Shown here: positions 44,333 to 54,672 of the stretch, in pieces
Layout: every line of letters begins with the position of its first letter
How positions within the stretch are numbered: position 1 is the stretch's first letter
NCBI RefSeq assembly: GCF_003612015.1
Contig: NZ_RARB01000005.1
Location: 1-64,000 of the forward strand
DNA length: 64,000 bases
From: Pantoea piersonii
GTDB taxonomy: Bacteria > Pseudomonadota > Gammaproteobacteria > Enterobacterales > Enterobacteriaceae
Direction: 5' to 3'
The notes under the pieces: model-generated
Database searches by the model: none
What the model saw: only the letters and a program-made list of their open reading frames with translations
What the model was told of the DNA's origin: nothing
Made by a program: the position numbers and the translations under genes

Positions 44333-44501
44333 GGTTTCCTCTGGTCAATCGTCAAGCCAAGGCGGCTAGAATAACAGCAGTGCGGCTCCGCTTGTAGTCT
44401 CAGCAGAAATGCGGGTCAGGTAGGTGGTTTAATCGACAATTGAAGCCTGTTATATCGCCAGTTACTGTGAGATGCGCCAGAAGCAGGAAAAAGAAAAGAG
44501 A

Positions 44502-44525
44502 AATGCCGCCCTGACAGGCGGCATT
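44502..44525 (-). terminator. intrinsic terminator after fucO
   Basis: AATGCCGCC (44502-44510) pairs with GGCGGCATT (44517-44525); on the minus strand a T-rich tract TCTCTTTTCTTTTT follows. Confidence 0.8.
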
Positions 44526-44530
44526 GCGGC

Positions 44531-45679
44531 TTAGCTTTGCAGATAAAGGGCTTTGATCGCCTCCAGGGTCGCTTCGCGCGGGTTACCGCCGGTACAGACA
44601 TCGTCCAGCGCCGCCTGCGCCAGCGCCGGTATGTCATCCTGCTTAAGGCCGACGTCGCGCAGCGAAGCCGGAATGCCTACGTCGCGGCAAAGCTGTTTTA
44701 CCGCCGCGACCGCTGCCTGGCGCGCCTGCGCGAGCGATAGCGTCTCCACGTCGGATACGCCCATCGCGCGCGCAATATGGCGATATTTCTCGCCGGTATA
44801 GTCTGCGTTCCACGCCATTACCTGAGGCAGCAGGATGGCGTTAGCGACGCCGTGCGGCACGTTATAAAACGCGCCCAGCGGGTGCGCCATACCGTGCACC
44901 AGCCCCAGCCCGACATTGGAAAAGCCCATGCCTGCCACGTACTGACCCAGCGCCATCTGCTCTACAGCTTCTATATCGCCTTTTACGGCATCGCGCAGCG
45001 ACTGGCTGATGATTTCAATGGCGTTGAGATGCAGCATATCGGTCAGCTTCCATGCGCCGCGCGTAATATAACCTTCAATGGCGTGCGTCAGCGCATCGAT
45101 GCCGGTTGCCGCTTTGAGCGCGGGCGGCATGCTGGCCATCATTTCCGCGTCGATGATAGCTACCACGGGAATATCGTGCGGATCGATGCAGACAAATTTA
45201 CGGCGCTTCTCTTCATCGGTAATGACGTAGTTAATGGTGACTTCCGCCGCGGTGCCGGCGGTGGTTGGAATAGCGATCAGCGGAACGCTGGGATTACGCG
45301 TCGGCGCGAAACCTTCCAGGCTGCGCACATCCGCGAACTCAGGGTTATTAATAATAATACCGATCGCTTTGCTGGTATCCTGCGGCGAACCGCCGCCAAT
45401 GGCGATAAGATAGTCCGCTTCAGCGCGTTTAAATATCTCAACGCCGCGCTGCACGACGGCGATGGTGGGGTTCGGCACGACCTCGTCATAGAGCGCCCAG
45501 TGAAGCTGGTGCGCATCCATCAGCTCGGTCACGCGCTTCACGGCACCAGCGGCGACCAGCGCCTTATCGGTCACGATCAGCGCCTTCATCAGACCGCGTC
45601 GTTTGACCTCCTCCGGCAGATGACGGATCGCGCCTGCGCCAAAAAAGGCGGTCTCATTCAGAATCATACGTTGTGTCAT
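44531..45679 (-). CDS. fucO: lactaldehyde reductase (iron-dependent alcohol dehydrogenase)
   Basis: The 382-residue group III alcohol dehydrogenase matches E. coli FucO in length and sequence: MILNETAFFGAGAIRHLPEEVKRRG, IGGGSPQDTSKAIGIIINNPEF, IPTTAGTAAEVTINYVITDEEKRRKFVCIDP. Iron ligands are Asp and His residues in ATGIDALTHAIEGY and GLVHGMAHPLGAFYNVPHG. It reduces L-lactaldehyde to 1,2-propanediol with NADH. The ATG at 45679 has AAGGA 7 bases upstream; an in-frame GTG at 45685 is less likely. No fucose genes are adjacent. Confidence 0.92.
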   Translation of the reverse strand: MTQRMILNETAFFGAGAIRHLPEEVKRRGLMKALIVTDKALVAAGAVKRVTELMDAHQLHWALYDEVVPNPTIAVVQRGVEIFKRAEADYLIAIGGGSPQDTSKAIGIIINNPEFADVRSLEGFAPTRNPSVPLIAIPTTAGTAAEVTINYVITDEEKRRKFVCIDPHDIPVVAIIDAEMMASMPPALKAATGIDALTHAIEGYITRGAWKLTDMLHLNAIEIISQSLRDAVKGDIEAVEQMALGQYVAGMGFSNVGLGLVHGMAHPLGAFYNVPHGVANAILLPQVMAWNADYTGEKYRHIARAMGVSDVETLSLAQARQAAVAAVKQLCRDVGIPASLRDVGLKQDDIPALAQAALDDVCTGGNPREATLEAIKALYLQS

Positions 45680-45923
45680 AGTCACATCCTTATTAGCAAA
45701 ATTCCTCCTACCTTCCCGCTTAAGCGCGCTGCGATTCTGCCAGATACGTCACATTCCTGCCGGAATACAATTGATAAAAATCAACAAATTAGCAGTAGGC
45801 AGCCCGCGTCAGAGACGAGGCCGTGCTTTTACGATGCGGCGTAAAGCCATTCCTGCCAGGCAACTTTCTCATCCTCTGTTAGCCTCAATGGGAGCATTAA
45901 GGATTTAACCAACGGAGGAAATG

Positions 45924-46958
45924 ATGGCGAAACCGCAAAATCATGGCTGGAGACTGGCCTCGCGCCCGCACGGTAAACCTGTTCTGGAGAACTTCGAGTT
46001 CGGCGAATTACCTTTGCCGTCGCTGGAGGAGGGCGATCTGCTGCTGCGTACCATCTATCTGTCGCTCGATCCCTATATGCGTGGCCGGATGAGCGATGCG
46101 AAATCCTATGCTGAACCGGTGAAGCTGGGCGATGTGATGGTCGGCGGCACGGTCAGCCGCGTAGTAGAGTCGCGCCATGCTGATTTCCAGCCCGGCGACT
46201 GGGTGCTTTCCAGCGGCGGCTGGCAGGCTTATTCCGTTTCGCCCGCCTCAGCGGTAAGAAAGCTGGGCAACGATCTGGCGAACCCTTCCTGGGCGCTTGG
46301 CGTACTGGGCATGCCCGGTTTTACCGCCTATATGGGCCTGTTGGACATTGGCGAACCGCAACCGGGCGAAACCCTGGTGGTGGCCGCAGCGACCGGGCCG
46401 GTAGGCGCCACGGTAGGGCAGATCGGCAAGAAAAAAGGGTGCCGTGTGGTGGGTATTGCCGGTGGCGAAGAGAAGTGCCGACACGCGGTCGAGGTGCTGG
46501 GCTTCGATCTCTGCCTGGATCACCATCAGGCGGATCTGGCGGCGCAGCTGGAGCAGGCCTGCCCGGACGGCATTGACATCTATTATGAAAACGTCGGCGG
46601 CAAAGTGTTCGATGCGGTGTTGCCGCTGCTGAACACCAAAGCGCGTATCCCGGTTTGCGGTCTGGTGTCGGGCTACAGCGCGACCGATCTGCCTGACGGC
46701 CCGGATCGTCTGTCGCTACTGATGGGCGATATCCTGAAAAAACGTCTGCGCGTGCAGGGCTTTATCATTTTTGATGATTACGGCCATCGCTATGGCGAGT
46801 TCCTTGAGGCAATGGAACCCTGGGTAGAACAGGGAGAGATTCGCTATCGCGAACATATTATCGACGGGTTGCAGAACGCGCCGGAAGCGTTCTTCGACAT
46901 GCTTGAGGGGAAAAACTTCGGCAAAACCGTGGTGCGCGTGGCGCAGGACGACGAGTAA
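45924..46958 (+). CDS. curA: NADPH-dependent curcumin reductase-like oxidoreductase
   Basis: A 344-residue medium-chain dehydrogenase of the CurA/leukotriene B4 dehydrogenase group, similar to E. coli CurA. It lacks the zinc ligands; the start reads WRLASRPHGKPVLENFEFGELPLP, with LSLDPYMRGRM near residue 50, and the cofactor fold has AAATGPVGATVGQIGKKKGCRVVGIAGG. Such enzymes reduce alpha,beta-unsaturated ketones with NADPH. GGAGG lies 5 bases before the ATG at 45924. It converges on a PRISE reductase gene. Confidence 0.88.
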   Translation: MAKPQNHGWRLASRPHGKPVLENFEFGELPLPSLEEGDLLLRTIYLSLDPYMRGRMSDAKSYAEPVKLGDVMVGGTVSRVVESRHADFQPGDWVLSSGGWQAYSVSPASAVRKLGNDLANPSWALGVLGMPGFTAYMGLLDIGEPQPGETLVVAAATGPVGATVGQIGKKKGCRVVGIAGGEEKCRHAVEVLGFDLCLDHHQADLAAQLEQACPDGIDIYYENVGGKVFDAVLPLLNTKARIPVCGLVSGYSATDLPDGPDRLSLLMGDILKKRLRVQGFIIFDDYGHRYGEFLEAMEPWVEQGEIRYREHIIDGLQNAPEAFFDMLEGKNFGKTVVRVAQDDE

Positions 46959-46966
46959 CAGGTTCA

Positions 46967-46988
46967 GGTCCCGCCCGCAGGCGGGACC
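46967..46988. terminator. hairpin between convergent curA and PRISE reductase genes
   Basis: GGTCCCGCC (46967-46975) pairs with GGCGGGACC (46980-46988), loop CGCA. T-runs are poor on both strands. Confidence 0.5.
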
Positions 46989-46993
46989 GCTGT

Positions 46994-48061
46994 TTATGCC
47001 GGGATCAGCTTCTCCTGCTTCAGGCGATCGAACAGCGCGAAAAGGTCGTCGCGCGTGCTGTGATAGCCGGTAAAGCCCGCTTTGCGGCTCTTGCTCATAT
47101 CCGTAAACACTTCCATCGGGCGGCCCAGGTCGGCGTCGGTGTGCCACCAGGAGACCAGGCGGTTAATATCCGCCTCGCGCAGCTGATAGTGCTGCGCTAA
47201 CGCTTTCCACTGTGCTTCCGCATTCACCATGCGCTGTTCCAGCGGCTGGGTTTCTTCCGGCAGCGGCTGCGCGTCAATATCGAAGTAGTCGGCGATCTCG
47301 CCCCACATCCATTTCCAGCGGAACACGTCACCGTTCACCGTGTTGAAGTCTTCATTCTGCGCGCCCGGCGCGCTGGTGGCCCATTCCAGCTGCTCCGCCA
47401 CCAGCGTCGCGCTGCTCATATCGGTCACGCCGTGCCACTGCGCCGCCGAGCCGGGGAAGATAAACGGCAGGTTATGGAATTTGCACAGCGAGGCGTAGAC
47501 CGCCAGCGTCTGCCCCATATTCATCGCGTTACCCAGCGCATAGCCGATAACGGTATGAGGACGATGCACGCTCCAGCGATAGCCATATTTTTCCGCGCCG
47601 GCGAACAGCGCATCCTCCTGGGCGTAATAGAAGTTATCGACCGGCTGACGACCCTGCTCTTCGCGGAACGGCGTCATTGGCACCGCGCCTTTGCCGTAGG
47701 CGTCAAAGGGGCCCAGATAGTGCTTGAGTCCCGTGACCAGCGCGACATGGCTGCCGTTAAGCCGATCGCCCAGCGCATCCGTCACGTTGCGCACCATTGC
47801 GCCGTTAACGCGGATATTCTCTTTTTCCGTTTCCTGTCGCGCCCAGACGCTGAAGAAAAGGGCGTCTGGCCGCAAATCTTTCAGCGCTTCCTTTACCGAT
47901 TCCGGCGCGGTCAAATCGGCGGTGAGCGCGTGGCAGCCTTGCGGCACCGGCGTGCGTCCTCGTGACAGGCCATAGACTTCCCAGCCGTTCGCCAGCAGAC
48001 GCTCCGCCGTCGCGCTGCCGATCACGCCGCTAATCCCGGCGATAAGAGCTTTCTTCGACAT
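46994..48061 (-). CDS. PRISE-type short-chain reductase
   Basis: The 355-residue extended SDR resembles progesterone 5-beta-reductase/iridoid synthase-like proteins. The cofactor motif is ALIAGISGVIGSATAERLLANGWEVYGLSRG; VALVTGLKHYLGPF and NFYYAQEDALFAGAEKYGYRWSVHRPHTVIGYALGNAMN hold the family-specific Tyr and Lys-equivalent region. Bacterial members reduce enones with NADPH. It follows an upstream helicase gene by 80 bases on the same strand and may be part of its transcript. Substrate unknown. Confidence 0.83.
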   Translation of the reverse strand: MSKKALIAGISGVIGSATAERLLANGWEVYGLSRGRTPVPQGCHALTADLTAPESVKEALKDLRPDALFFSVWARQETEKENIRVNGAMVRNVTDALGDRLNGSHVALVTGLKHYLGPFDAYGKGAVPMTPFREEQGRQPVDNFYYAQEDALFAGAEKYGYRWSVHRPHTVIGYALGNAMNMGQTLAVYASLCKFHNLPFIFPGSAAQWHGVTDMSSATLVAEQLEWATSAPGAQNEDFNTVNGDVFRWKWMWGEIADYFDIDAQPLPEETQPLEQRMVNAEAQWKALAQHYQLREADINRLVSWWHTDADLGRPMEVFTDMSKSRKAGFTGYHSTRDDLFALFDRLKQEKLIPA

Positions 48062-48141
48062 GCTTTTCTCCCTTTAGCCTTACAACAATACAAAAGGGGA
48101 GTGTAGACCGGGATCGGCAGTTAAGCGCAGCGCCAGGCCGT

Positions 48142-51100
48142 TCAGCCATACCAGCTATACCCTTTCGGCTCGCGGGAAAACCCGGCGCGGCGCAGCGCGT
48201 CGATAAGCGGCGACTGGCCTGCGGGCTTGCCGTCGATAGTTTCCAGCGTAAAGCCAGAGGCTCTTTCACGGCGCAGCGCGACGGCCAGCGCAGCGACCGC
48301 GGCGTCGCGCCAGCTCTCCTCGCCATAGCTCAGCAGCTCTTTGCCGCCCTGCGCCAGATAGAGCGCCAGCTGCCCGTGGCAGATCACTACCCGCGCGCCG
48401 CTGCGGCGTACCGGACGCGTGGCCGCAGCGTGCGCAGGCCAGCGTAGCGTGACGCCGAAGGGAGAGGCGGGATCGATGGCGGAAAGCGCCACCGCCAGCG
48501 GCTCGCCTGCCGTCCGCTCGGCAATCACCCGCAGCCGCTCAATGGTGGCGTTTTCGGCAAACTGCGCGCCGCCCAGCCCGGCGACGAAGCGGCCGCGCAG
48601 TACGCGTCCGGCATCTTCCAGCCCGCGCATCACCGGCTGCAGCGCCGGAAACCCGCCCGGCACCTGTTCCGCTATCGCCGCGCCGCGCGTTACCACGCCC
48701 CAGCGGTCCAGCATATTCTCGGCAATCGCCAGCGCCAGCTGGGCAGGCGGCGTGGACGGGCGACAGAGGCGTGACCAGCGTCCGGGGAGAGCGGGCGTAG
48801 CAGGACGCCCCGTCGGAAGGCTAATCCGGCCGCGTCGCGTGCGCAGCGAACGTGTCGCTTTTGCGCGCGCGCTGCTCGCCATGCCGGTCAGCTGGCGCAG
48901 CGCCGCCCAGGTATCGGAAGTGATATAGCCAGCCCACGCCAGCTCCCACAGGGCGCTGTGGATCTCAGCGTCATCGACCGGTTGCGCTGCTGCGACAGCG
49001 GCGGCAATCTGATGCGCAAACCATGCGCCTCCTTCATCCAGCAGCGCCAGAATGGCGTTATGCAGCGGCGACAGGCGCAGCGCATCGCTGCCCTGTGCCA
49101 GCGGCAGCAAGGTTTCGGCGGTAAACTCGCGCAGATGCAGCGACACCAGACCGTCGTTATGCCCCAGCGAACGCTCGCCAACCCAGATCACCTCGCCTGC
49201 GGAAAGCAGCTCATCCAGCATGGCGGGCTGATAGTCATGAACGCGCGGCGGCAGAATTTGCGTCTGCCAGACTGAGGCCGGAAGTGCCAGCCCGGCGAGC
49301 TGCTCCACCACGCGCGCCACGCCGTTGACGCCTTCGTAGCTTCCCTGCGCCACCGGCGATGACGGCGCCTCGCCGGTTAAGCCTTGCCGCTCCAGCAGCA
49401 GCGAGACCCAGGCTTCCGGCGGTACGGGACGCGTCGCCTCACGCGCGGCCTGCAATGAGCGAATGCGCAGGCGCTTAAAGACCTCTTCGGCGACCCACTG
49501 GTCGCGCCAGGCGGCGGCATCATCTTCTTCAGACAGGCCAAAATCGCCTTTAAGCAGTTTGCCCTGCGCGCGCATACGCTCCAGCGTTTCGCTGACGACC
49601 GCCGGGCCAATGCCAAAATGACGCGCCAGCTGGCCAGTGGTAAAAGGGGTGTGAGTGCGGGCGTAGCGGCTGAGCAGATCGCGCAGCGGATCGACGACCG
49701 GCTGTAAAAAGGCGGCGGGAATCGCCTGCGGCAGCGCGACGCCGAGCGCATCGCGCAGGCGCGCGGCATCTTCAATTGCCGCCCAGCGCCGCTCGCCGGC
49801 GATGGTCACCTCAATGGCGCGATGCGCCTCCGTCAGCTCAGCGACCGCGCGCGCTGGCGCATCGCCGTGAAATCGCGCCGCAAGCGCCTCTGCGTTCAAT
49901 GGCCCCAGTTCGCGCAGCAGATCGGCAACCCCCTCTTTATCAGTAACCTTGTAACGCGCAGTGAGGCGCTGCAGTTCTCTGCCCACGGTTGCCACCACTC
50001 CGGCGTCGAGCAGTTCGCGCATATCGACCTGGCCGAGCAGTTCGCTCAGCAGGCCGCTGTCGAGCGCCAGCAGCGATGCGCGGCGCTCAGCCAGCGGCGC
50101 ATCGGTGGCGTAGATAAATTCCGCCACGTAACCAAAGAGCAAAGGCGCGGCGAAAGGTGACGGCACGTCGGTCGTGACCTCGGCAAACTGCACGCTGCCG
50201 TTCTGTATGCGCGTCATCAGCTGGTGCAGCGCAGGCAGATCGTAAACATCCTGCAGACACTCGCGCGCGGTCTCAATCAGGACAGGAAAATCGGCATACT
50301 CGCGCGCCACCGCCAGCAGCTCCCCAGCGCGCAGCCGCTGCTGCCAGAGCGGCGAGCGCTTGCCGGGGTTACGGCGCGGAAGCAGCAGGGCGCGCGCCGC
50401 GCATTCGCGAAAGCGGGCGGCAAACAGCGCCGAGTGGCCAATAGCGTCAGCGACCGTGCGCTGCAGGGTATCGGCATCGAACTGAAATAGCTCGGCGCCC
50501 GGCACGCGGCCTTCCATATCGGGAAAGCGCGCGACGATGCCGTCATCGCTCGCCACGATAGCGGGATCCAGCCCCATCCGGTGGCGGATGCGATCCGCGA
50601 CCGCCAGCGCCCAGGGCGCATTCACCCGCTGGCCCCACGGCGAATGCAGGATCACGCGCCAGTCGCCGGTCTCATCGCGGCAGCGTTCAATCAGAAGCGT
50701 ACGATCGGTCGGCAGCAGCCCTGTCGCCTCGCGCTGTTCCGCTATCAGCGCCTGAATATTATGCTGCGCGCTGGCATCAAGCCCTGTCGCCTGGCTCGCG
50801 ACGCCGGAACGCTGTTCCGCTTCCGTTTCGCGCAGAAAGCGGCCAATGCGTTCACCCAGCAGCGCCGATCTCCCCAGCCCGTCGCCGCGCCAGAAGGGCA
50901 GTCGGGCCGAACGGCCTGGCGCGGGCACCACCACCACCTGATCGTGGGTAATCTGCTGGATGCGCCAGGAAGTCGCGCCAAGCGTAATGATGTCGTTTAC
51001 CCGTGATTCATACACCATCTCTTCATCCAGCTCGCCAACCCGGCGCGATCCCGCCTGCTCTTCGCCTTCCGGCAGCATCACGCTGAAAGCGCCGCGATCG

Positions 51101-52737
51101 GGAATGGTGCCGCCGCTGGTGACGGCGAGGTGCTGCGCGCCAGGGCGCGGGCTTAACAGGTTCGTTTCGCGATCCCATATCAGGCGCGGACGAAACTGGG
51201 CGAACGCATCGGAGGGATATTTACCCGACAGCATATCCAGCGTGGCGTCAAACAGGCTGCGCGGCAGGGTACGAAAGGGATCGGCGCGGCGTATGGTGGC
51301 GAACCACGCATCCGCAGAGAGGGTATCCATCGCCACGGCGGCTACCGTCTGCTGCGCCAGCACGTCAAGCGGATTGTGCGGCGGCGCGACAGGTTCCAGT
51401 TCGCCGCTCAGCATGCACTGCACAATGACGGCGGCGTCAACCAGGTCGCGCCGCGTGCGCGGAAAAACGATGCCGCTTGAAACGCCACCTACCTGATGAC
51501 TGGCGCGGCCGACGCGCTGCAGTGCACTGGCGACCGAAGGCGGCGCGCCGATCTGGATCACCAGATCGACCGTTCCCATATCAATACCCAGTTCCAGACT
51601 CGAGGTGGCGACAACGCAGCGCAACTCGCCCGCTTTTAACGCATCTTCGATTTCCCGCCGCTGCTCTTTAGAGACCGAGCCGTGATGCGAGCGGGCGAGG
51701 GTGACCGGCGCGCCGCCGTCGCTGCGTTTCTCCGTACCGCCGCTGAAAGAACCCCTGGCATGAGCCGGTTCCTCAACGGCTTCTTCCGCGCTAAGACCTG
51801 CGGCGTAACGTTCGTTGAGCCTGGCGGTCAGCTTCTCCGCCAGGCCGCGCGAGTTGGCGAACACGATAGTAGCGCGCCGCGCCAGCACCAGCTCAAGGAC
51901 GCGCTGTTCGATATGCGGCCAGAGCGATCCCGCCGCGCCGCCCGCTTCCGGCGCGCCGCTGGCGTCCGGGCGTCCCGGTATATCGGTCATATCCTCGACC
52001 GGAACGGCGATGCGCATCGCCAGCGCGCGCGAGGCGGGCGGATTGACGACCAACGTATCCTGTATCCCGCCGAGGAACTGCGCGACGCGCTCGACCGGCT
52101 GCACCGTGGCGGAAAGGCCGATGCGCTGCGCCGGTTGTGGCAACAGCGCATCGAGTCGTTCCAGACTGACCGCCAGCTGCGAGCCGCGTTTGCTGCCCGC
52201 TACCGCGTGCACCTCATCCAGGATCAGGGTGGTGACGCCGCGCAGCGCCTCGCGGGCGCGAGAGGTCAGCATCAGAAATAGCGATTCCGGCGTCGTGATC
52301 AGGATATCGGGCGGCGTGCGCTGCAGCTTCGCCCGCTCGCTGCTGGGGGTATCGCCTGAACGCATGCCGACCGTTAGCGCGATTGGTTTTTCGCGTTGCT
52401 GGCGGCGCTGCTGGTAAACCCCCTCCAGCGGGAGCTGTAAATTGCGCTGCACGTCCGCAGCCAGGGCTTTAACCGGCGAGATATAGAGGATACGTGTGCG
52501 GGTGGCTTTATCCGGCGGCTCCTGCTGCTCACGTTCGCGGAACAGCGCGTCGATCGCGTGCAAAAATGCCGCCAGCGTTTTGCCCGATCCGGTCGGGGCA
52601 ATCACTAAAGCATGTTTACCGCTGGCGATGGCGTCCCAGGCCGCCGGTTGCACCGGCGTAGGCGCAGCGAAGGTCGACTGGAACCAGCGTTGGGTCGCGG
52701 GAGAAAAGCGTGCAAGCGCAGCAGCTTTGGCGGGCAT
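48142..52737 (-). CDS. lhr: ATP-dependent helicase Lhr
   Basis: The 1531-residue large helicase-related protein has the length of E. coli Lhr (about 1538). The helicase core starts TPVQPAAWDAIASGKHALVIAPTGSGKT (Walker A at residues 47-54), LILDEVHAVAG as motif II, LGLSATV-like IGLSATVQPVE as motif III, ATSSLELGIDMG and RVGRASHQ as motifs V and VI, followed by the long Lhr C-terminal winged-helix and beta-barrel regions. Lhr translocates 3'-5' on DNA and, in Lhr-C form, is linked to DNA repair. The frame is intact throughout. Confidence 0.94.
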   Translation of the reverse strand: MPAKAAALARFSPATQRWFQSTFAAPTPVQPAAWDAIASGKHALVIAPTGSGKTLAAFLHAIDALFREREQQEPPDKATRTRILYISPVKALAADVQRNLQLPLEGVYQQRRQQREKPIALTVGMRSGDTPSSERAKLQRTPPDILITTPESLFLMLTSRAREALRGVTTLILDEVHAVAGSKRGSQLAVSLERLDALLPQPAQRIGLSATVQPVERVAQFLGGIQDTLVVNPPASRALAMRIAVPVEDMTDIPGRPDASGAPEAGGAAGSLWPHIEQRVLELVLARRATIVFANSRGLAEKLTARLNERYAAGLSAEEAVEEPAHARGSFSGGTEKRSDGGAPVTLARSHHGSVSKEQRREIEDALKAGELRCVVATSSLELGIDMGTVDLVIQIGAPPSVASALQRVGRASHQVGGVSSGIVFPRTRRDLVDAAVIVQCMLSGELEPVAPPHNPLDVLAQQTVAAVAMDTLSADAWFATIRRADPFRTLPRSLFDATLDMLSGKYPSDAFAQFRPRLIWDRETNLLSPRPGAQHLAVTSGGTIPDRGAFSVMLPEGEEQAGSRRVGELDEEMVYESRVNDIITLGATSWRIQQITHDQVVVVPAPGRSARLPFWRGDGLGRSALLGERIGRFLRETEAEQRSGVASQATGLDASAQHNIQALIAEQREATGLLPTDRTLLIERCRDETGDWRVILHSPWGQRVNAPWALAVADRIRHRMGLDPAIVASDDGIVARFPDMEGRVPGAELFQFDADTLQRTVADAIGHSALFAARFRECAARALLLPRRNPGKRSPLWQQRLRAGELLAVAREYADFPVLIETARECLQDVYDLPALHQLMTRIQNGSVQFAEVTTDVPSPFAAPLLFGYVAEFIYATDAPLAERRASLLALDSGLLSELLGQVDMRELLDAGVVATVGRELQRLTARYKVTDKEGVADLLRELGPLNAEALAARFHGDAPARAVAELTEAHRAIEVTIAGERRWAAIEDAARLRDALGVALPQAIPAAFLQPVVDPLRDLLSRYARTHTPFTTGQLARHFGIGPAVVSETLERMRAQGKLLKGDFGLSEEDDAAAWRDQWVAEEVFKRLRIRSLQAAREATRPVPPEAWVSLLLERQGLTGEAPSSPVAQGSYEGVNGVARVVEQLAGLALPASVWQTQILPPRVHDYQPAMLDELLSAGEVIWVGERSLGHNDGLVSLHLREFTAETLLPLAQGSDALRLSPLHNAILALLDEGGAWFAHQIAAAVAAAQPVDDAEIHSALWELAWAGYITSDTWAALRQLTGMASSARAKATRSLRTRRGRISLPTGRPATPALPGRWSRLCRPSTPPAQLALAIAENMLDRWGVVTRGAAIAEQVPGGFPALQPVMRGLEDAGRVLRGRFVAGLGGAQFAENATIERLRVIAERTAGEPLAVALSAIDPASPFGVTLRWPAHAAATRPVRRSGARVVICHGQLALYLAQGGKELLSYGEESWRDAAVAALAVALRRERASGFTLETIDGKPAGQSPLIDALRRAGFSREPKGYSWYG

Positions 52738-53017
52738 AAGAGATTGAAATCACCATGGTTGCAGGGAATGCCTAAGCGTAGACCTTTGTGCTAAGCGCTG
52801 CGCGGTAAAAAGGGGCGCGCGGCGCAGAAATCCGCAGGTTTCGATAGCTTTCCATTCAGCGATGCCGTGGCGGGCCAGCTTCGTCGGCGCGCCCCTCTCT
52901 GTCTGCTGCTGCAACATCGTTTACGCCTCGGGCAATAAACTTATGCACTGTTTTCATGCTTATTCTCGCTCCGCCTTCCATACTCAGCTATCAGCCACCT
53001 GAACGGAGACAGAGGTT

Positions 53018-53575
53018 ATGAGATTAGCAAGCGCCATTCTGCTGGCGATACTGCCCGCGGCCAGTTTTGCGGCTGCGCCGCTCTTTACGCTGCAGTCGCA
53101 GGATTTTACCGATAACGCTTTTTTAGCGAAATCGTTCGCAGGCAATAATAAAAGCAGCCCCGCCTGTACCGGCGATAACGTTTCTCCGGCGCTGAGCTGG
53201 TCGAACGCGCCGCAGGGGACAAAGAGCTTCGCGCTACTGGTCACCGATCCTGTCGGTGGCAAAGGGCTCGGCGTTACCCATATGGTCGCCTATAACATTC
53301 CTGCCGCGACGACCGCTTTCGCACAGGGCGATTTAACGAAAGGCAAAGGCTATACCGGCGGCAAAAACTCTCCCGGCACCACCGCCTGGTATGGGCCTTG
53401 TCCACCGGTCGGCAGCGGAATGCATCACTACAACTTTGTGATGATCGCCACCGATCTGCCGCCTGAACAGCTCAAAGCGGGATTAACGCATGATGAGTTG
53501 CTGAAGCAGCTTAAAGGCCATGCGCTGGGTGCCGCCTCGCTGGTAGGGCGGTTCAGCAACGATCCGCAGGAGTAA
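53018..53575 (+). CDS. YbhB/YbcL-type phosphatidylethanolamine-binding-like protein
   Basis: The 185-residue protein has signal peptide MRLASAILLAILPAASFAA and a PEBP/Raf-kinase-inhibitor fold: CTGDNVSPALSWSNAPQGTKSFALLVTDPVGGKGLGVTHMVAYNIP and KNSPGTTAWYGPCPPVGSGMHHYNFVMIATDLP. It is close to E. coli YbcL, a periplasmic protein. Its function in bacteria is not settled. It is monocistronic, with a stem-loop at 53586-53609 after it (no T-run). Confidence 0.88.
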   Translation: MRLASAILLAILPAASFAAAPLFTLQSQDFTDNAFLAKSFAGNNKSSPACTGDNVSPALSWSNAPQGTKSFALLVTDPVGGKGLGVTHMVAYNIPAATTAFAQGDLTKGKGYTGGKNSPGTTAWYGPCPPVGSGMHHYNFVMIATDLPPEQLKAGLTHDELLKQLKGHALGAASLVGRFSNDPQE

Positions 53576-53721
53576 AGCGAAAAGGGCGCAGGCCTGACAC
53601 GGCCTGCGCAACGGCCGTTTCAGCGCAGACGATAAAATCCATTAACAGCAGGTCCCGCTCGATGACAAGCGGAACCGGGTAGGGTAGGGTAAAAAAGACG
53701 CAGGCTATATAAGGAAAACAG

Positions 53722-53961
53722 TTATTGTCGGCCAAAGAGCATGCGAAAAAGCCGGTAATAGATCCGTTCTTCCTCTTTATCTTGCGTCTGCTCCAGTCGC
53801 TTCAGTAATTTGCAGCATATTGACTTGCGACTCACCGGTTTTTCAGCGCGGATTAATTCACACACGATCATTCCGATAGTAAGGTAGCGGACCGCGGCTT
53901 CGTCGCTGAGCGCTTTCTCTTTCAGCGTGCAGAGGAGCATTTCGCTACTTTTATCTGACAT
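53722..53961 (-). CDS. ycgZ: YcgZ-family small regulator
   Basis: The 79-residue protein ends EKPVSRKSICCKLLKRLEQTQDKEEERIYYRLFRMLFGRQ, matching the conserved C-terminal half of E. coli YcgZ (SRKSLCAKLLCRLE...). YcgZ belongs to the blue-light/stress-linked ycgZ-ymgABC group that affects biofilm through the Rcs system. The ATG at 53961 has GGGAGG upstream; a longer frame extends to 54171 without such a site. It is monocistronic here, without ymgABC. Confidence 0.75.
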   Translation of the reverse strand: MSDKSSEMLLCTLKEKALSDEAAVRYLTIGMIVCELIRAEKPVSRKSICCKLLKRLEQTQDKEEERIYYRLFRMLFGRQ

Positions 53962-54672
53962 TGGACCTCCCGGGACATAATGGCAATAAATAGCGTTGCT
54001 ACATAAACGTTTCGCTTGTGATCCGGCGATGAAGGAGAAAGCCAGATAAAGCCAGCGGCACAGTATATAAAAGCATTGATGGAAATTGACCGGTTGTGCT
54101 GTACCCGCTTCCCCGGATAAAGAGCCAGGGCCGATTATCAGCCGTACTGTCTGCTTCAACTGCATGTTCACGCTTTTTTCAAAGCTGCCCGACTGAGCGC
54201 TTTGCGTTTCTCTTTCCGCGCTTTCAGCACCCTATCCGAAACGCCGCGTGATCCCGTTAGAGAAAAAACCTCAGAGACGACTGAACTATGAAATCAGAAC
54301 GGCAATATATCAATAATAAATTTCATAACCTGCTTTTAATTCCTGTTGCGAATTAAGCGTAAAAGAGAAAGCCGCGCGCCTAATATATTCATATTAAATA
54401 GATAAAACATATTTTTTATACAAATTCCAACCTGGTGTACTGATTTGCCAAAAGTGCTGATTCGTGAAAGAAGTCACATTACATTTGGCAGAATTTCCAG
54501 CAGGTTGCGCTCATGTCAGTATTTATCCCTGCAGGCTATTCTGGCTAAACAGGCGAGTAAAACGCCCGCTTCTTTAGTAGGGCGTGAGCAGGCCGCGGAG
54601 CGCAACAGGCTGTTTTAGTCGCCTATACTTTTTATTAACCGAAGCGCGAAAGAGAAACGAGAAGACCTGAAG
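53962..54672. other. 711-bp intergenic region
   Basis: No convincing gene on either strand. The stretch 54290-54440 is AT-rich and likely regulatory, being the upstream region of ycgZ on the left and of the 53-residue ORF on the right. TATACTTTTTATTAA-type sequence lies close before that ORF (54624-54638). Confidence 0.4.

Noticed and set aside
44777..45844. Long plus-strand frame (355 codons) opposite fucO
   Set aside because: Antisense shadow of a clear gene, with unlikely residue composition.
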